DNA from: Sinorhizobium saheli
GTDB lineage: Bacteria > Pseudomonadota > Alphaproteobacteria > Rhizobiales > Rhizobiaceae
DNA length: 64,000 bases
Direction: 5' to 3'
Assembly: GCF_001651875.1 (NCBI RefSeq)
Contig: NZ_LNQB01000083.1
Span: forward strand, 67,130-131,129
The translations under genes and the position numbers were made by a program. The first letter of the stretch is position 1. Each line of letters begins with the position of its first letter. Of the stretch, positions 53,184 to 61,679 are shown piece after piece. Below the pieces are notes generated by a model. That model was not told the origin of the DNA and ran no database searches. It was given only the letters and a program-made list of their open reading frames with translations.

Positions 53184-54596
53184 TCAGAACGCATTGTCGT
53201 GCAGGAGGACCCGCAAGGTCCTGAAGATGATCGTCACGTCCAGCCACAACGACCATGTCCGGATGTATTCCAGATCGGCCGCGACCCGGTTCTCGATCTC
53301 GCTTCTCTTCTCGGTCGGGCCGCGATAGCCGCGGATCTGGGCGAGCCCCGTCAGGCCTGGCTTCATCGAGTGCCGTTGCCAGTATGCCGGAACGACCTCC
53401 CAATACAGCGCGCCTTCGGCCGATGCGCCGAGCGCGTGCGGGCGTGGTCCAACGAGACTCATTTCGTCGCGCACCACGTTCCAAAGCTGCGGCAATTCGT
53501 CGAGGCTGGTGTGGCGCAGGAAGTGTCCGAGCCGCGTGATGCGCGGGTCGTCCCGTTCGGTGAGGCGCGTGCCGGCCGCATCCGCGAGATCGGCCCGCAT
53601 CGTCCTGAATTTGATGCAGTCGAAATATCTGTTGTTCGCCCCGATGCGCCTCTGCACGAAGAAGACGGGCCCGGGTGAATCGAGGCGAATGAGGATGGCC
53701 AGGATGCCGACAAGCGGCAGGACCACGGGCGCCGACACAAGCACCAGCATCAGATCGAACGCACGCTTGAGGGCGCGCTTGCGCAAGGTGAGCGGTTCGG
53801 CGGAGACCACCAATGTCGGCGTTGAGTCGAGATAGCGCAGCGACCGCGGATGCAGATCGGCGAGGCCGGGCTCGAGCAATTCGATCTCGAACCCGATCTC
53901 GATCAGGAGCCGCGCCCATTGCCGGCGTTCCTCGACATCCAGGAACGACAGGACGATTCGATCCGAACCGGCCACGGCCTCGGAGAGTTCGTTCAGGAAA
54001 TTCGGATCGCTCTCGACCGGCTGCCAATTGCACGCCCGCACGTTGAAATCTGCGGCGACCCGCCGATCGCGATTCAAGCGGACACTCTCGTCGCCCAACA
54101 ACACGATTCTCGGCTTCGTCTTCCCGTCCTTGCGCAACATCCCTGCTGCAACGCCCCAGCGCAGCAGTACGAGTCCGGCCGCGGCGAGGGCCGAGAAGAA
54201 CAGCGTATCCTCGCGCCATACGCTGGCTGTCACGTTGAAGGCGAATGCGGCAAAGAGCGCGAGGCCGACGGCCGCGGCAAGGGACATGAGTGCAGTGCGA
54301 AGCGACAGCGAGACGGACCGCAAGGCCCCCAATCGGTAAGCCCCGAGCCGCCAGGCAGCAAGGAGATAGGCCGGCAAGACGACATGGGGCAGATTGGCGT
54401 CATCGATGTCGATCGCCCCTGCATGATAAAGTTCCGTGACGGTGGCCGCGGCAAGGATCATGCACAGGTCGCCCACCATAACCGATCCACGGAAGAGGCA
54501 CCTGATGACATTGCGATTTGCGGCACGCCCGATGCCGAGCAGGCTCGCGTTCCGCGCAGCCCGCGCAGCTCCAATCGGCAATTGCGTATCACTCAT
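53184..54596 (-). CDS. Initiating sugar-phosphate transferase (WbaP/WcaJ/ExoY type)
   Basis: This 470-residue membrane enzyme transfers a sugar-1-phosphate (glucose or galactose type) to undecaprenyl phosphate to start repeat-unit synthesis. The N-terminal half has about four membrane helices and a nucleotide-binding-like fold (PRIVLLGDESVRLNRDRR). The C-terminal bacterial sugar transferase domain has KRAFDLMLVLVSAPVVLPLV, SPGPVFFVQRRIG, IKFRTMRAD, LRHTSLDELPQLWNV and DEMSLVGPRPHA followed by KPGLTGLAQIRGYRGPTE. It belongs to the long form with an N-terminal membrane domain rather than short ExoY. It is on the same strand as the ExoF-like gene, 79 bases apart. Confidence 0.94.
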   Translation of the reverse strand: MSDTQLPIGAARAARNASLLGIGRAANRNVIRCLFRGSVMVGDLCMILAAATVTELYHAGAIDIDDANLPHVVLPAYLLAAWRLGAYRLGALRSVSLSLRTALMSLAAAVGLALFAAFAFNVTASVWREDTLFFSALAAAGLVLLRWGVAAGMLRKDGKTKPRIVLLGDESVRLNRDRRVAADFNVRACNWQPVESDPNFLNELSEAVAGSDRIVLSFLDVEERRQWARLLIEIGFEIELLEPGLADLHPRSLRYLDSTPTLVVSAEPLTLRKRALKRAFDLMLVLVSAPVVLPLVGILAILIRLDSPGPVFFVQRRIGANNRYFDCIKFRTMRADLADAAGTRLTERDDPRITRLGHFLRHTSLDELPQLWNVVRDEMSLVGPRPHALGASAEGALYWEVVPAYWQRHSMKPGLTGLAQIRGYRGPTEKRSEIENRVAADLEYIRTWSLWLDVTIIFRTLRVLLHDNAF

Positions 54597-54697
54597 GATA
54601 CACCTCAGAGCCAGTCGATAAATGCCTCGGTGAACTCATCGCGCAAAGGGCATGAAGGCCGATGGAAGCGGCCGGCCAATTCGCGAGCACGCGTCGT

Positions 54698-55882
54698 TCA
54701 TGCGTGTCTCGCGCTCACGGCCGTCACGCGAGGCTCGCGAGCGGATCGAAGGACGGAGTGGTAGACCGTCTCGACACTGTCGCACATGGCGTCGAGCCCC
54801 CAGGACGTGAGGTCGGTTCGTCTCGCACCTTCGGCCAGTCGGGCGCGATAGGCTCCGTTTTCAAGAAGATCGGCGACCGCTATGGCGGCGCCGCCCACGT
54901 CGCCTGCGGGCGTGACGATGCCGTTGACGCCGTGCCTGAGGACTTCCTCCAGCCCCGGCAATTGCGTGGCGATGCAGGGGCGACCGCCGGCAAGATACTG
55001 CATGATCACGCGAGGCAATCCTTCCCGCATCGACGTCAGGACGCATACGTCCGCCAGACTGATCAACCGCTCGGGTTCGCTGTGATAGCCGATCAGGTGA
55101 ATATTGGCTTGAACCGGGGAACGCGCGATCGCCGCCTCCACGGCGGGTCGGGCCGGCCCTTCTCCGGCCAGGAGCAGTTGCACGTCGGGGATGCGCTCGA
55201 CCACCGGCGCGAACGCCTCGATGAATTCGACATGGCGCTTCCTTGGCTCCAGTGCCGCCAGCATCAGCACCACAGGCGGCTTGGGCTGGTCGGGAGCGGT
55301 GCCGAGCAGCCTGTGCGCCTCGCTCGGCCAACGCGCCTCAGCGAAGCGCTTGAGCTCGAAGCCTGAGTGAACGACATGGTGCTGGTCGGGACTGCCGATA
55401 TGATTGGCGACGCAAATGTCGCGCATCGACTGACTGACATCGATGAAGGCGCGCGTGAACCTCGCGACCACGCGCTCCGCCGCCAGAAACGCCACCTTCC
55501 GCACATTGCCGACGTGCAGGAAAGGCAGGATGTGAACGCCGTGAATGATCCCCGGCACGTTGGCCTTTCTTGCAGCGAGGCGGCCGATGATGCCGGCCTT
55601 GCTTTGATGCGTGTGCACGATGTCCGGCTGCCACTTGAGCAGCAGCCGCTTCAAATCCCTCAGGGCCAGAGCGTCCTTGGAAGGCGATAGCGGATGAACG
55701 AGTGCTTCGAGAGTCGTCACCGGCAGGCTTTCGGCAACCGAGGCCCGCAATGCCGCATCATATTCATTGCCATGAACCAACAGCACCTCGTGTCCGTGTC
55801 TCACCTGGGAGAGACAGCACGCAAGCGTATTCTCTTCGGACCCTGCCCGAAGAAGTCGGGTTAGCACGTGAACGATCCTCAT
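54698..55882 (-). CDS. Family 4-type glycosyltransferase
   Basis: This 394-residue cytoplasmic GT-B enzyme starts MRIVHVLTRLLRAGSEENT and has the GT4 landmarks IVHTHQSKAGIIGRLAA, VVHSGFELKRF, MLAALEPRKRHVEFIEAF and a C-terminal donor site SMREGLPRVIMQYLAGGRPC with the paired-glutamate region (LTSMREG..E). It should add a sugar to the lipid-linked intermediate made by the neighbouring initiating transferase. It is the only recognisable glycosyltransferase beside that enzyme in the locus. The ATG at 55882 has GGAG about eight bases upstream; a longer in-frame start was rejected. Confidence 0.92.
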   Translation of the reverse strand: MRIVHVLTRLLRAGSEENTLACCLSQVRHGHEVLLVHGNEYDAALRASVAESLPVTTLEALVHPLSPSKDALALRDLKRLLLKWQPDIVHTHQSKAGIIGRLAARKANVPGIIHGVHILPFLHVGNVRKVAFLAAERVVARFTRAFIDVSQSMRDICVANHIGSPDQHHVVHSGFELKRFAEARWPSEAHRLLGTAPDQPKPPVVLMLAALEPRKRHVEFIEAFAPVVERIPDVQLLLAGEGPARPAVEAAIARSPVQANIHLIGYHSEPERLISLADVCVLTSMREGLPRVIMQYLAGGRPCIATQLPGLEEVLRHGVNGIVTPAGDVGGAAIAVADLLENGAYRARLAEGARRTDLTSWGLDAMCDSVETVYHSVLRSAREPRVTAVSARHA

Positions 55883-55991
55883 TTTTTGATCTCCGCGAGC
55901 CTGCGAACGTGCGTGACCGCCCACGCGAAAGGCCGCGTTCGGGCGTCTGGTGTGGCGTCTTGGTGAAAGGGGATGGAGGGGTCGCCGTCCG

Positions 55992-57587
55992 CTACAGGGA
56001 CAGCCAGATCTGCCTGAAGAGTTCCCGGTTTACCGCTTCCGCGCTGGCGCTCGCGTCAACGGCCCTGATGTCCTTGTCCCGGTTCCTGAGCTCGGTCATG
56101 AGCGCCATCCGCGCCTCAAAACCCTCTTTCCGGATTGCTCCCGGCTTGCGCTTCTCGGAGACGGAAAAATCGGAGACGAGGTGGAGGATCAGATGCGGTC
56201 TGCACGCCTCCATGTTGCGGTAAAGCCTTTGCTCGAGCCGGATCAAGGTCGCCAGACCGGGGAACGACGGGAGGTTCGACGGTATCATCGGCCCGTCCAG
56301 ATATCCCTGGCGAACCATTTGCGGCCACCGGTCTGAGATGACGATCAGGCCGCGCGTTGCCCAGCGGCAGGCCCGTTTCACGACGACGTATCGCTCGACC
56401 GCAATGAGGACGCCCCACAATGCGAGCCCGAGCGCCAGCACTTTCCGCTTGGCCCCGCCTCGGGGAGTGGATTCCTCGCCGCCGCGCGCGATGACTGCCT
56501 TGAACTCGCGCCTGCGGGGAAAGACCAGTTGCTGCAGGCCTTTGCGGAACCACCATCCGCTCCCCTCACCGGTTCCGACATAGGCCCGCGCACAGCCGAA
56601 CTTCCATCGAAATCTCCGTGTCAGGAGATCGACCTGGGTGCTCTTTCCCAGTCCATCCGGGGCGACGAGCGCCACGACGAGCCCGCCCGATGAAGGCCGT
56701 CTCTTTGGCGGGACGGCGCCGGGCATCAGGCGACCAAGCACCCTCAGCGCCAGGTAGGAAGTCTTGCGGACCAGATGAACCGCGGCGTCCGCCATGCCGC
56801 TGACGGTCGAGAAGCCGGCCCGCCGACGGATCGCGCGCCGGAGCCCGGCGAGATCTCCACCATGCACGAGCAGGCCGCGACCGCTCGGCCGCACTCTGCA
56901 ACTGACGGCATCGCGCCCAAGTTTGAATTCGACGCGGTGGGGAGCGTTCCCGCCTGATGCCGACTCAAGGCGGGACAGTTGCTCTTTCCAGTTGCCGCCG
57001 ATGGTCACCCATTGTTGCCAGGGCAATCTCCAAAGGCGAAACGCGAAGCGGGCAAGGGAAAGGCGGATCTCATCCTCCACGGAGACGAGGGGGACGGACA
57101 CCCCGTCGGACGAAGTTCTCTCCCATCGCGCTATTGCCGGATAATCCAGGGCCAGATAGCGCTTGCGAAACTCCCAGCCGACACGAATGCCGACGTGCAG
57201 GTCGAGGTGGAGATAGGCGCCTCGCGAAAAATCGGGGACGAACCAGTCCTCTCTGCCGGCGCAGACATTGTCGTAGCAGGAAAGGCTCACGCCCCGCACG
57301 CCGTTCAGCTCAGCCATTATCGAACAGAACAGCTGGTAGTCCTGCTTATCGACGAGCAGGTCGATGTCGTCGCGGCCGGCAAGCGCTGCAGGCAGGCTCG
57401 CGAGATCCTGGATGATCCCGTAGCGCACGCCGGCGACATCCAGGGCGCCGAAGAGGACGGCTGCAACCGGCAGAGCGGCTGCCCGCTCTCCCATGCTTAA
57501 AGGGGCGCCTGTATCCATCCGAGAAGGCGCGGTGTCGTCGAGGGTGGCCGACTTCAAGTGCATCGTCGCCTCACCGAGTACCGTCAT
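55992..57587 (-). CDS. Fusion of nucleotidyltransferase-like and thymidylate-kinase-like domains
   Basis: The 531-residue protein has an N-terminal nucleotidyltransferase-like part with GRDDIDLLVDKQDYQLF (acidic D-x-D site near residue 75) and YLHLDLHVGIRVGWEF. A C-terminal thymidylate-kinase-like P-loop domain from about residue 305 follows, with ALVAPDGLGKSTQVDLLTRR and a DRx motif in LIVISDRWPQMVRQGYLDG. A GFEARMALMTEL stretch falls near the end. Proteins of this type occur in surface-glycan loci, but their acceptor is not known. It is paralogous in its second half to the plus-strand kinase at 28346-29164. Another ATG at 57563 has a better ribosome site (GAGG), so the start may be eight residues later. 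Confidence 0.78.
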   Translation of the reverse strand: MTVLGEATMHLKSATLDDTAPSRMDTGAPLSMGERAAALPVAAVLFGALDVAGVRYGIIQDLASLPAALAGRDDIDLLVDKQDYQLFCSIMAELNGVRGVSLSCYDNVCAGREDWFVPDFSRGAYLHLDLHVGIRVGWEFRKRYLALDYPAIARWERTSSDGVSVPLVSVEDEIRLSLARFAFRLWRLPWQQWVTIGGNWKEQLSRLESASGGNAPHRVEFKLGRDAVSCRVRPSGRGLLVHGGDLAGLRRAIRRRAGFSTVSGMADAAVHLVRKTSYLALRVLGRLMPGAVPPKRRPSSGGLVVALVAPDGLGKSTQVDLLTRRFRWKFGCARAYVGTGEGSGWWFRKGLQQLVFPRRREFKAVIARGGEESTPRGGAKRKVLALGLALWGVLIAVERYVVVKRACRWATRGLIVISDRWPQMVRQGYLDGPMIPSNLPSFPGLATLIRLEQRLYRNMEACRPHLILHLVSDFSVSEKRKPGAIRKEGFEARMALMTELRNRDKDIRAVDASASAEAVNRELFRQIWLSL

Positions 57588-57725
57588 TTCTCGCCTGCAA
57601 GCTCATATCCCGGACCATTTTTTTGCAAGCTACCGCACCGAGGGTGAGTCGTATCACTCATCACCTGCGCCTTAACCATAAATATCTGCAAAAACGCAAC
57701 AAAGAAATATAACTCTAGAACAATC

Positions 57726-58292
57726 TTAAGTTACTATCAAGAATTTATCGCGATCGATGTAGATCGGAACTGCACGGTTCATAATATCAATCAGAATCCT
57801 GACAGCACCTGATCGGCCAACGTAATCGAGTGTTCCCAGCTGATCTGTAAACGGGCCGTTAGTAACGCGAATCTTTTGACCAGGCTCCAGTAATTCTTTT
57901 GGATGAAGGAACCCCTCATCGTCCGTGGCCGCCAATAGGGACTCGACGACCCCATGGGGGACAGGCAGCGGCGCGTGCTCACTCATGACGAGCCGCCGCA
58001 CGCCGACCGTCGAATTGATCGGCGACCATCTTTGCTGCCGGATATCCAGGGAAACAAAGAGATAGCAGTCGAAATAGGCGCTGCAGACCGTCCTGATGCT
58101 GTGCGCGTGCCGAATGGTACGGCGCCGTCGCGGCAGATAGGTTCGGAAGTTCTGCGACGACAGATGCATTGCAGCCAGGTTCTCGCAGCGCTGGTGCGTC
58201 TGAACCACGTACCAACGAGCATCGCCCGCGGCTTGGACGCCGTCCGGCCGCTCGAACACGGCCCCTTGCTGTAAGTCTTCCCTCCGCATCAT
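57726..58292 (-). CDS. NusG/RfaH-like transcription elongation factor
   Basis: This 188-residue protein has the NusG N-terminal domain (ARWYVVQTHQRCENLAAMHL, FRTYLPRRRRTIRHAH, FDCYLFVSLDIRQQRWSPI) and a C-terminal KOW-type domain (LEPGQKIRVTNGPFTDQLGT). It is too short and divergent to be housekeeping NusG. Its place within the polysaccharide arm argues for an RfaH- or LoaP-like specialised antiterminator acting on long glycan operons. I did not identify an ops-like element with confidence. The start is set at 58292 (ATG ATG after GGGGG); an in-frame ATG at 58319 is possible. The surrounding spacers are AT-rich. Confidence 0.88.
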   Translation of the reverse strand: MMRREDLQQGAVFERPDGVQAAGDARWYVVQTHQRCENLAAMHLSSQNFRTYLPRRRRTIRHAHSIRTVCSAYFDCYLFVSLDIRQQRWSPINSTVGVRRLVMSEHAPLPVPHGVVESLLAATDDEGFLHPKELLEPGQKIRVTNGPFTDQLGTLDYVGRSGAVRILIDIMNRAVPIYIDRDKFLIVT

Positions 58293-58435
58293 TACCCCCA
58301 AATTTACGTGGGGTCGCATCGCGTATATCTTCTAGTTCTTTCGCAGACACGACCAATAATTACAGGAATAAAATGAATATGTATTTACATGTTTACTTTT
58401 GTTACAAAGACACTAAACAACTAAAACTTTGACAC

Positions 58436-60538
58436 TCAGTTTCTGTAGTATCCGCTCGATGCATTCCCTTCGATGGATACGTAGCGGCCATATCTCGGCA
58501 GCTTTGGCTCGTCCACCATCGTGAGGGCGATGCCCGCAATTCTGGTCCGGCCGCCCAGGTGCCGAATTCCCTCGAACACCGCCTCGCGTGAGGTTTCACG
58601 CCACTTCACGACGAAAACCACCTTGTCGACATATCGCTCCAGGATCGATGCGTCGGCCGCCGGCCCGACGGGCGGGGCGTCGATGATCACCGTGTCGAAA
58701 TTGCCCCGCAGCTCCTCGAGGACGGCGTGCATGCGCGTTGACGCGATGAGGGCAGGCGGATTGAGCGTCTTTGCGCCGGCGGGAAGAACGTGGATACCGG
58801 ACCGCTCGTCGAGGTGAATCGCGTCCACCGGCTTCATCGGCAGAGACAGGAGATCGACCAGACCGACATTCTCTCCCATGCCGAAGAAGGCGGTCGCGGC
58901 TGACATTCGGAGGTCCGCATCGACGACAAGCACGCGTTCGCCATCCGCGACAGCGGAATAGGCAAGACTCAACGCGAGCGTCGTCTTCCCCTCGCCTTGC
59001 ATTGCCGATGTGACGAGGATGAGCTGCGGCTGGGGTTCGGTCTCGGGGACTCCATCAATTCCAAGGCGGAGCCGTCGCACGGCTTCGCTGTATCTCGACA
59101 AGGGTTTACGCTCGAGATAGGCGACGGGCTGGGCCCTCGTCTTGCTGGCGCCGGACCACTCGGTCATTCGTGGCAGGGAGGCCAGAACCGGTACGGCCAG
59201 CGCCTCCTCCACCTGGCGCTTTGCCATGAAGCCGGGTGCGAACAGTTCGCGAAGAAGCGCGCCGGCACCTCCGATGGCGAAACCGAAGACCAGGCCCAAC
59301 GCAGCAAAAAGCGGTCGGTTCGGGAAGCTTGGGCCGGCCGGGACTTCGGCGCGCGTGATCACGCGTACGCCACTGTTGAGCAGAGTCGATTTCTCCTCGG
59401 CGATCTTGGCGCGTGAAAGAAAGGTCTCGAAGAGTTCCTTGTTTGCAGCCGCAATCCTCTCCAGATCGCGCAGTTGCACGGCGACCTGGTCTTCGGCCTC
59501 GGACTGGTTGGAAACCGATGCAAGAGCGCGGCTGAGCGCGACTTCGCGCGCTTCCGCCGCTTCGACTTCGTTTTTCAGGTTTCCGATGAGCCGCTGAATT
59601 TCCGCGGAGATCTGCTCCTCGATATCGCGGCGCTCCGCCTGGGCAGCCGTCACCTCCGGATGCAGTTCGCCGTATTTCAGCGAAAGATCGGTTTCCTTGC
59701 GGGCCACCACCGCTTGCTGGGCGCGAAGCGCGGTGACGACGACCGATTGCAGCACGTCGGGTATTGTCTGCGTATCGCCCCCCGTCCGAAGGAGTTTCTC
59801 TGCCTGTTCATACTTGGCGCGTTTCGCCGCCAGCTCGGCGCGCGCGTTGATGAGGGCAATGTTCAACTCCGACAGCTGTTGCCCGGTCAGGCTTCCATGC
59901 GTCGTCGCCAGGAGGTTGTGCTCCATGCGGAATTTCTGCACCGCCTCCTCGGAGCGGCTGAGTTCCTCCCGCAGGACGGCCGCCCTTTCGCTGAGCCAGG
60001 TGGAGGCTTTCTTGGCGCCCTCATAGCGAGACTCGATGCGATCGAGCACATAGACATCGGCAACGGCGTTCGCGAGAGCCGTCGCCTGCTCCGGATCGTG
60101 CGAGGTCACCGACAGTTCGATCACGTCTGCAAGACCGACGCGCGAAACCTCGAGAGCGCCCTTCAGCCACTCGAGCGCGCTTCCGTCGATATTCTCGTCC
60201 TCCGTCAGTTTTTGACCATCGACGACCTTCTGGAGCAGCGATGCGGATCGGAGGACCGAAATCTGGCTCTCCACAAAGGTCGTATTGTCGCGAAATTCCG
60301 GGGCGAGCTCTTGAGCGGAGATGTAATCTTTGGGCGCGTCGAGCAGGATTTCAGCAACCGCCGTGTACGATGGCGTCACGACATAGGACGCTCCGACAAA
60401 CGCACCCAGGGTGATCGCCGCAATACAGCTGATCAGTTTCCATCGCCGGAAAAGGAAGTCGATAATCTCTCGCAGATCGAGCAGCGCTGGTTCCGGGGGA
60501 ACGGGAGTGGCAACCATGCGATCCGTCGAACTCTGCAT
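58436..60538 (-). CDS. Wzc/ExoP-type polysaccharide copolymerase tyrosine kinase
   Basis: This 700-residue inner-membrane protein controls chain length and export. Two membrane helices (ISCIAAITLGAFVGASYVV and ALGLVFGFAIGGAGALL) flank a Wzz-type periplasmic region with a long coiled coil (about 165-400). The cytoplasmic BY-kinase domain has Walker A VTSAMQGEGKTTLALSLAYS near residue 515, VLVVDADLRMSAA and FDTVIIDAPPVGPAADA. The C-terminus carries a tyrosine cluster (RYGRYVSIEG..GYYRN) for autophosphorylation. It opens the minus-strand arm. It should cooperate with the ExoF-like, Wzx- and Wzy-like proteins in assembling the glycan. Confidence 0.95.
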   Translation of the reverse strand: MQSSTDRMVATPVPPEPALLDLREIIDFLFRRWKLISCIAAITLGAFVGASYVVTPSYTAVAEILLDAPKDYISAQELAPEFRDNTTFVESQISVLRSASLLQKVVDGQKLTEDENIDGSALEWLKGALEVSRVGLADVIELSVTSHDPEQATALANAVADVYVLDRIESRYEGAKKASTWLSERAAVLREELSRSEEAVQKFRMEHNLLATTHGSLTGQQLSELNIALINARAELAAKRAKYEQAEKLLRTGGDTQTIPDVLQSVVVTALRAQQAVVARKETDLSLKYGELHPEVTAAQAERRDIEEQISAEIQRLIGNLKNEVEAAEAREVALSRALASVSNQSEAEDQVAVQLRDLERIAAANKELFETFLSRAKIAEEKSTLLNSGVRVITRAEVPAGPSFPNRPLFAALGLVFGFAIGGAGALLRELFAPGFMAKRQVEEALAVPVLASLPRMTEWSGASKTRAQPVAYLERKPLSRYSEAVRRLRLGIDGVPETEPQPQLILVTSAMQGEGKTTLALSLAYSAVADGERVLVVDADLRMSAATAFFGMGENVGLVDLLSLPMKPVDAIHLDERSGIHVLPAGAKTLNPPALIASTRMHAVLEELRGNFDTVIIDAPPVGPAADASILERYVDKVVFVVKWRETSREAVFEGIRHLGGRTRIAGIALTMVDEPKLPRYGRYVSIEGNASSGYYRN

Positions 60539-61154
60539 GTCTTGGATCCCAAAAAAATGTCAACAACAATATATTTCAACGCTTCCGCGGCGGCCGAAGG
60601 GCCTGCAGCACACGATCGTTTTGAGAGCGAACCGCTAGCCACCGTCAGGCGCGTGGGCCTTTAAACATTTTGCGCATATTCAATTTCGATCGAGCCACTG
60701 CCCGGCTGAAAAACATAGCAGGTTCGCGGATAATCGTTCCATCAGCACTAGGACGTAGCGCGCTGAAGCAACACCGAGCCGACCGGCACCTTTTGCCGAT
60801 CGACCCCCATGAAAAGGTACAATGGGGATACCACCACAGGGGGATCTGGGTGGAATAGTTACGCCGTTCGGGCCAGGCAGGCCCACGGGTGAACGATGCC
60901 GGCACCTAAAGCACGGGCGTGATCATGTGTATCCACGCGACGCGCTTTATGCATGTCGTTTTTCCCAAAACCGCCGCGCGCTTTTGGGAGGCATGCCTTG
61001 TCCGATGCCCACCCCCGCGGGTCACCTCCGGGGATCGGCTCGCATGACCATAAAGAGCGGCAGTGAAACTTTCATGACGGTTCGCAGATGGTGTCCCATG
61101 GAACTCCGGGGGCAAATGTGTAAAACTCCCGCCATTCATCGATCGGTAGTCGAC
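60539..61154. other. Intergenic region upstream of the copolymerase gene
   Basis: These 616 bases hold the probable promoters of the copolymerase gene (leftwards) and of a small membrane protein (rightwards). Reading frames exist but have no family resemblance or good ribosome sites. I see no repeat or RNA gene here. Confidence 0.5.
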
Positions 61155-61574
61155 ATGGACACTCTCATCGAATTCACTTTGGAGAGCGCGGACTGGATCG
61201 CGAGCAAGGCCGGAGTCATCCTGGTGCTGCTGGCGACCTTGCCATGGGTGCCTTTCCTGAAGGGTGGCCGACTGCCGAGATATGGTGCCATCGCGGTGTT
61301 CGCTGGCGCGGCGACGGCGATCCTGCTTGGCATCGAAAGCCTCGCGGCAGCCGTCACCATCGTCATCGCCAATTCGCTCCTGCTTTCAATTGTCGTGCTG
61401 TCGACCTCGAGACGGCTGGCACGGGTGGAGGCGCATCTCAAGGAGGTCGCGGCGGCCGTGCAGAGCCTGGAAACCGCGGAACAGAGACGGCAGACCTTCG
61501 CCGTCAGGAACCCGCTCAAGGTCGCCTCTCGTCCTCATGCGAATGGTGGCGGCGAGCATCGCGGAAAATTCTGA
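61155..61574 (+). CDS. Small membrane protein with C-terminal coiled coil
   Basis: From ATG 61155 this reads 139 residues: an N-terminal amphipathic stretch, two or three membrane helices (VILVLLATLPWVPFL, AIAVFAGAATAILLGIESLA, VTIVIANSLLLSIVVL) and a coiled-coil-like segment (RRLARVEAHLKEVAAAVQSL) before a polar tail. I do not recognise the family. ATGs at 61098 and 61119 are in frame and possible starts, as the ribosome site at 61155 is weak. It lies between the copolymerase gene and the second LuxR-type regulator. Confidence 0.55.
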   Translation: MDTLIEFTLESADWIASKAGVILVLLATLPWVPFLKGGRLPRYGAIAVFAGAATAILLGIESLAAAVTIVIANSLLLSIVVLSTSRRLARVEAHLKEVAAAVQSLETAEQRRQTFAVRNPLKVASRPHANGGGEHRGKF

Positions 61575-61679
61575 TCCGGGGCTCTTTAGATCGAGTTCGA
61601 TCAAGGACAGGCAGCAATTCGAGCGCCGACAGGGTCTTTGCGCAAATCGACCCACGACGCTGCAGCAAATCTTATGAAG

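Noticed and set aside
60645-60905. Minus-strand frame of 86 residues upstream of the copolymerase gene
   Set aside because: Trp/Arg/Pro-rich translation without family resemblance or ribosome site; treated as spacer.
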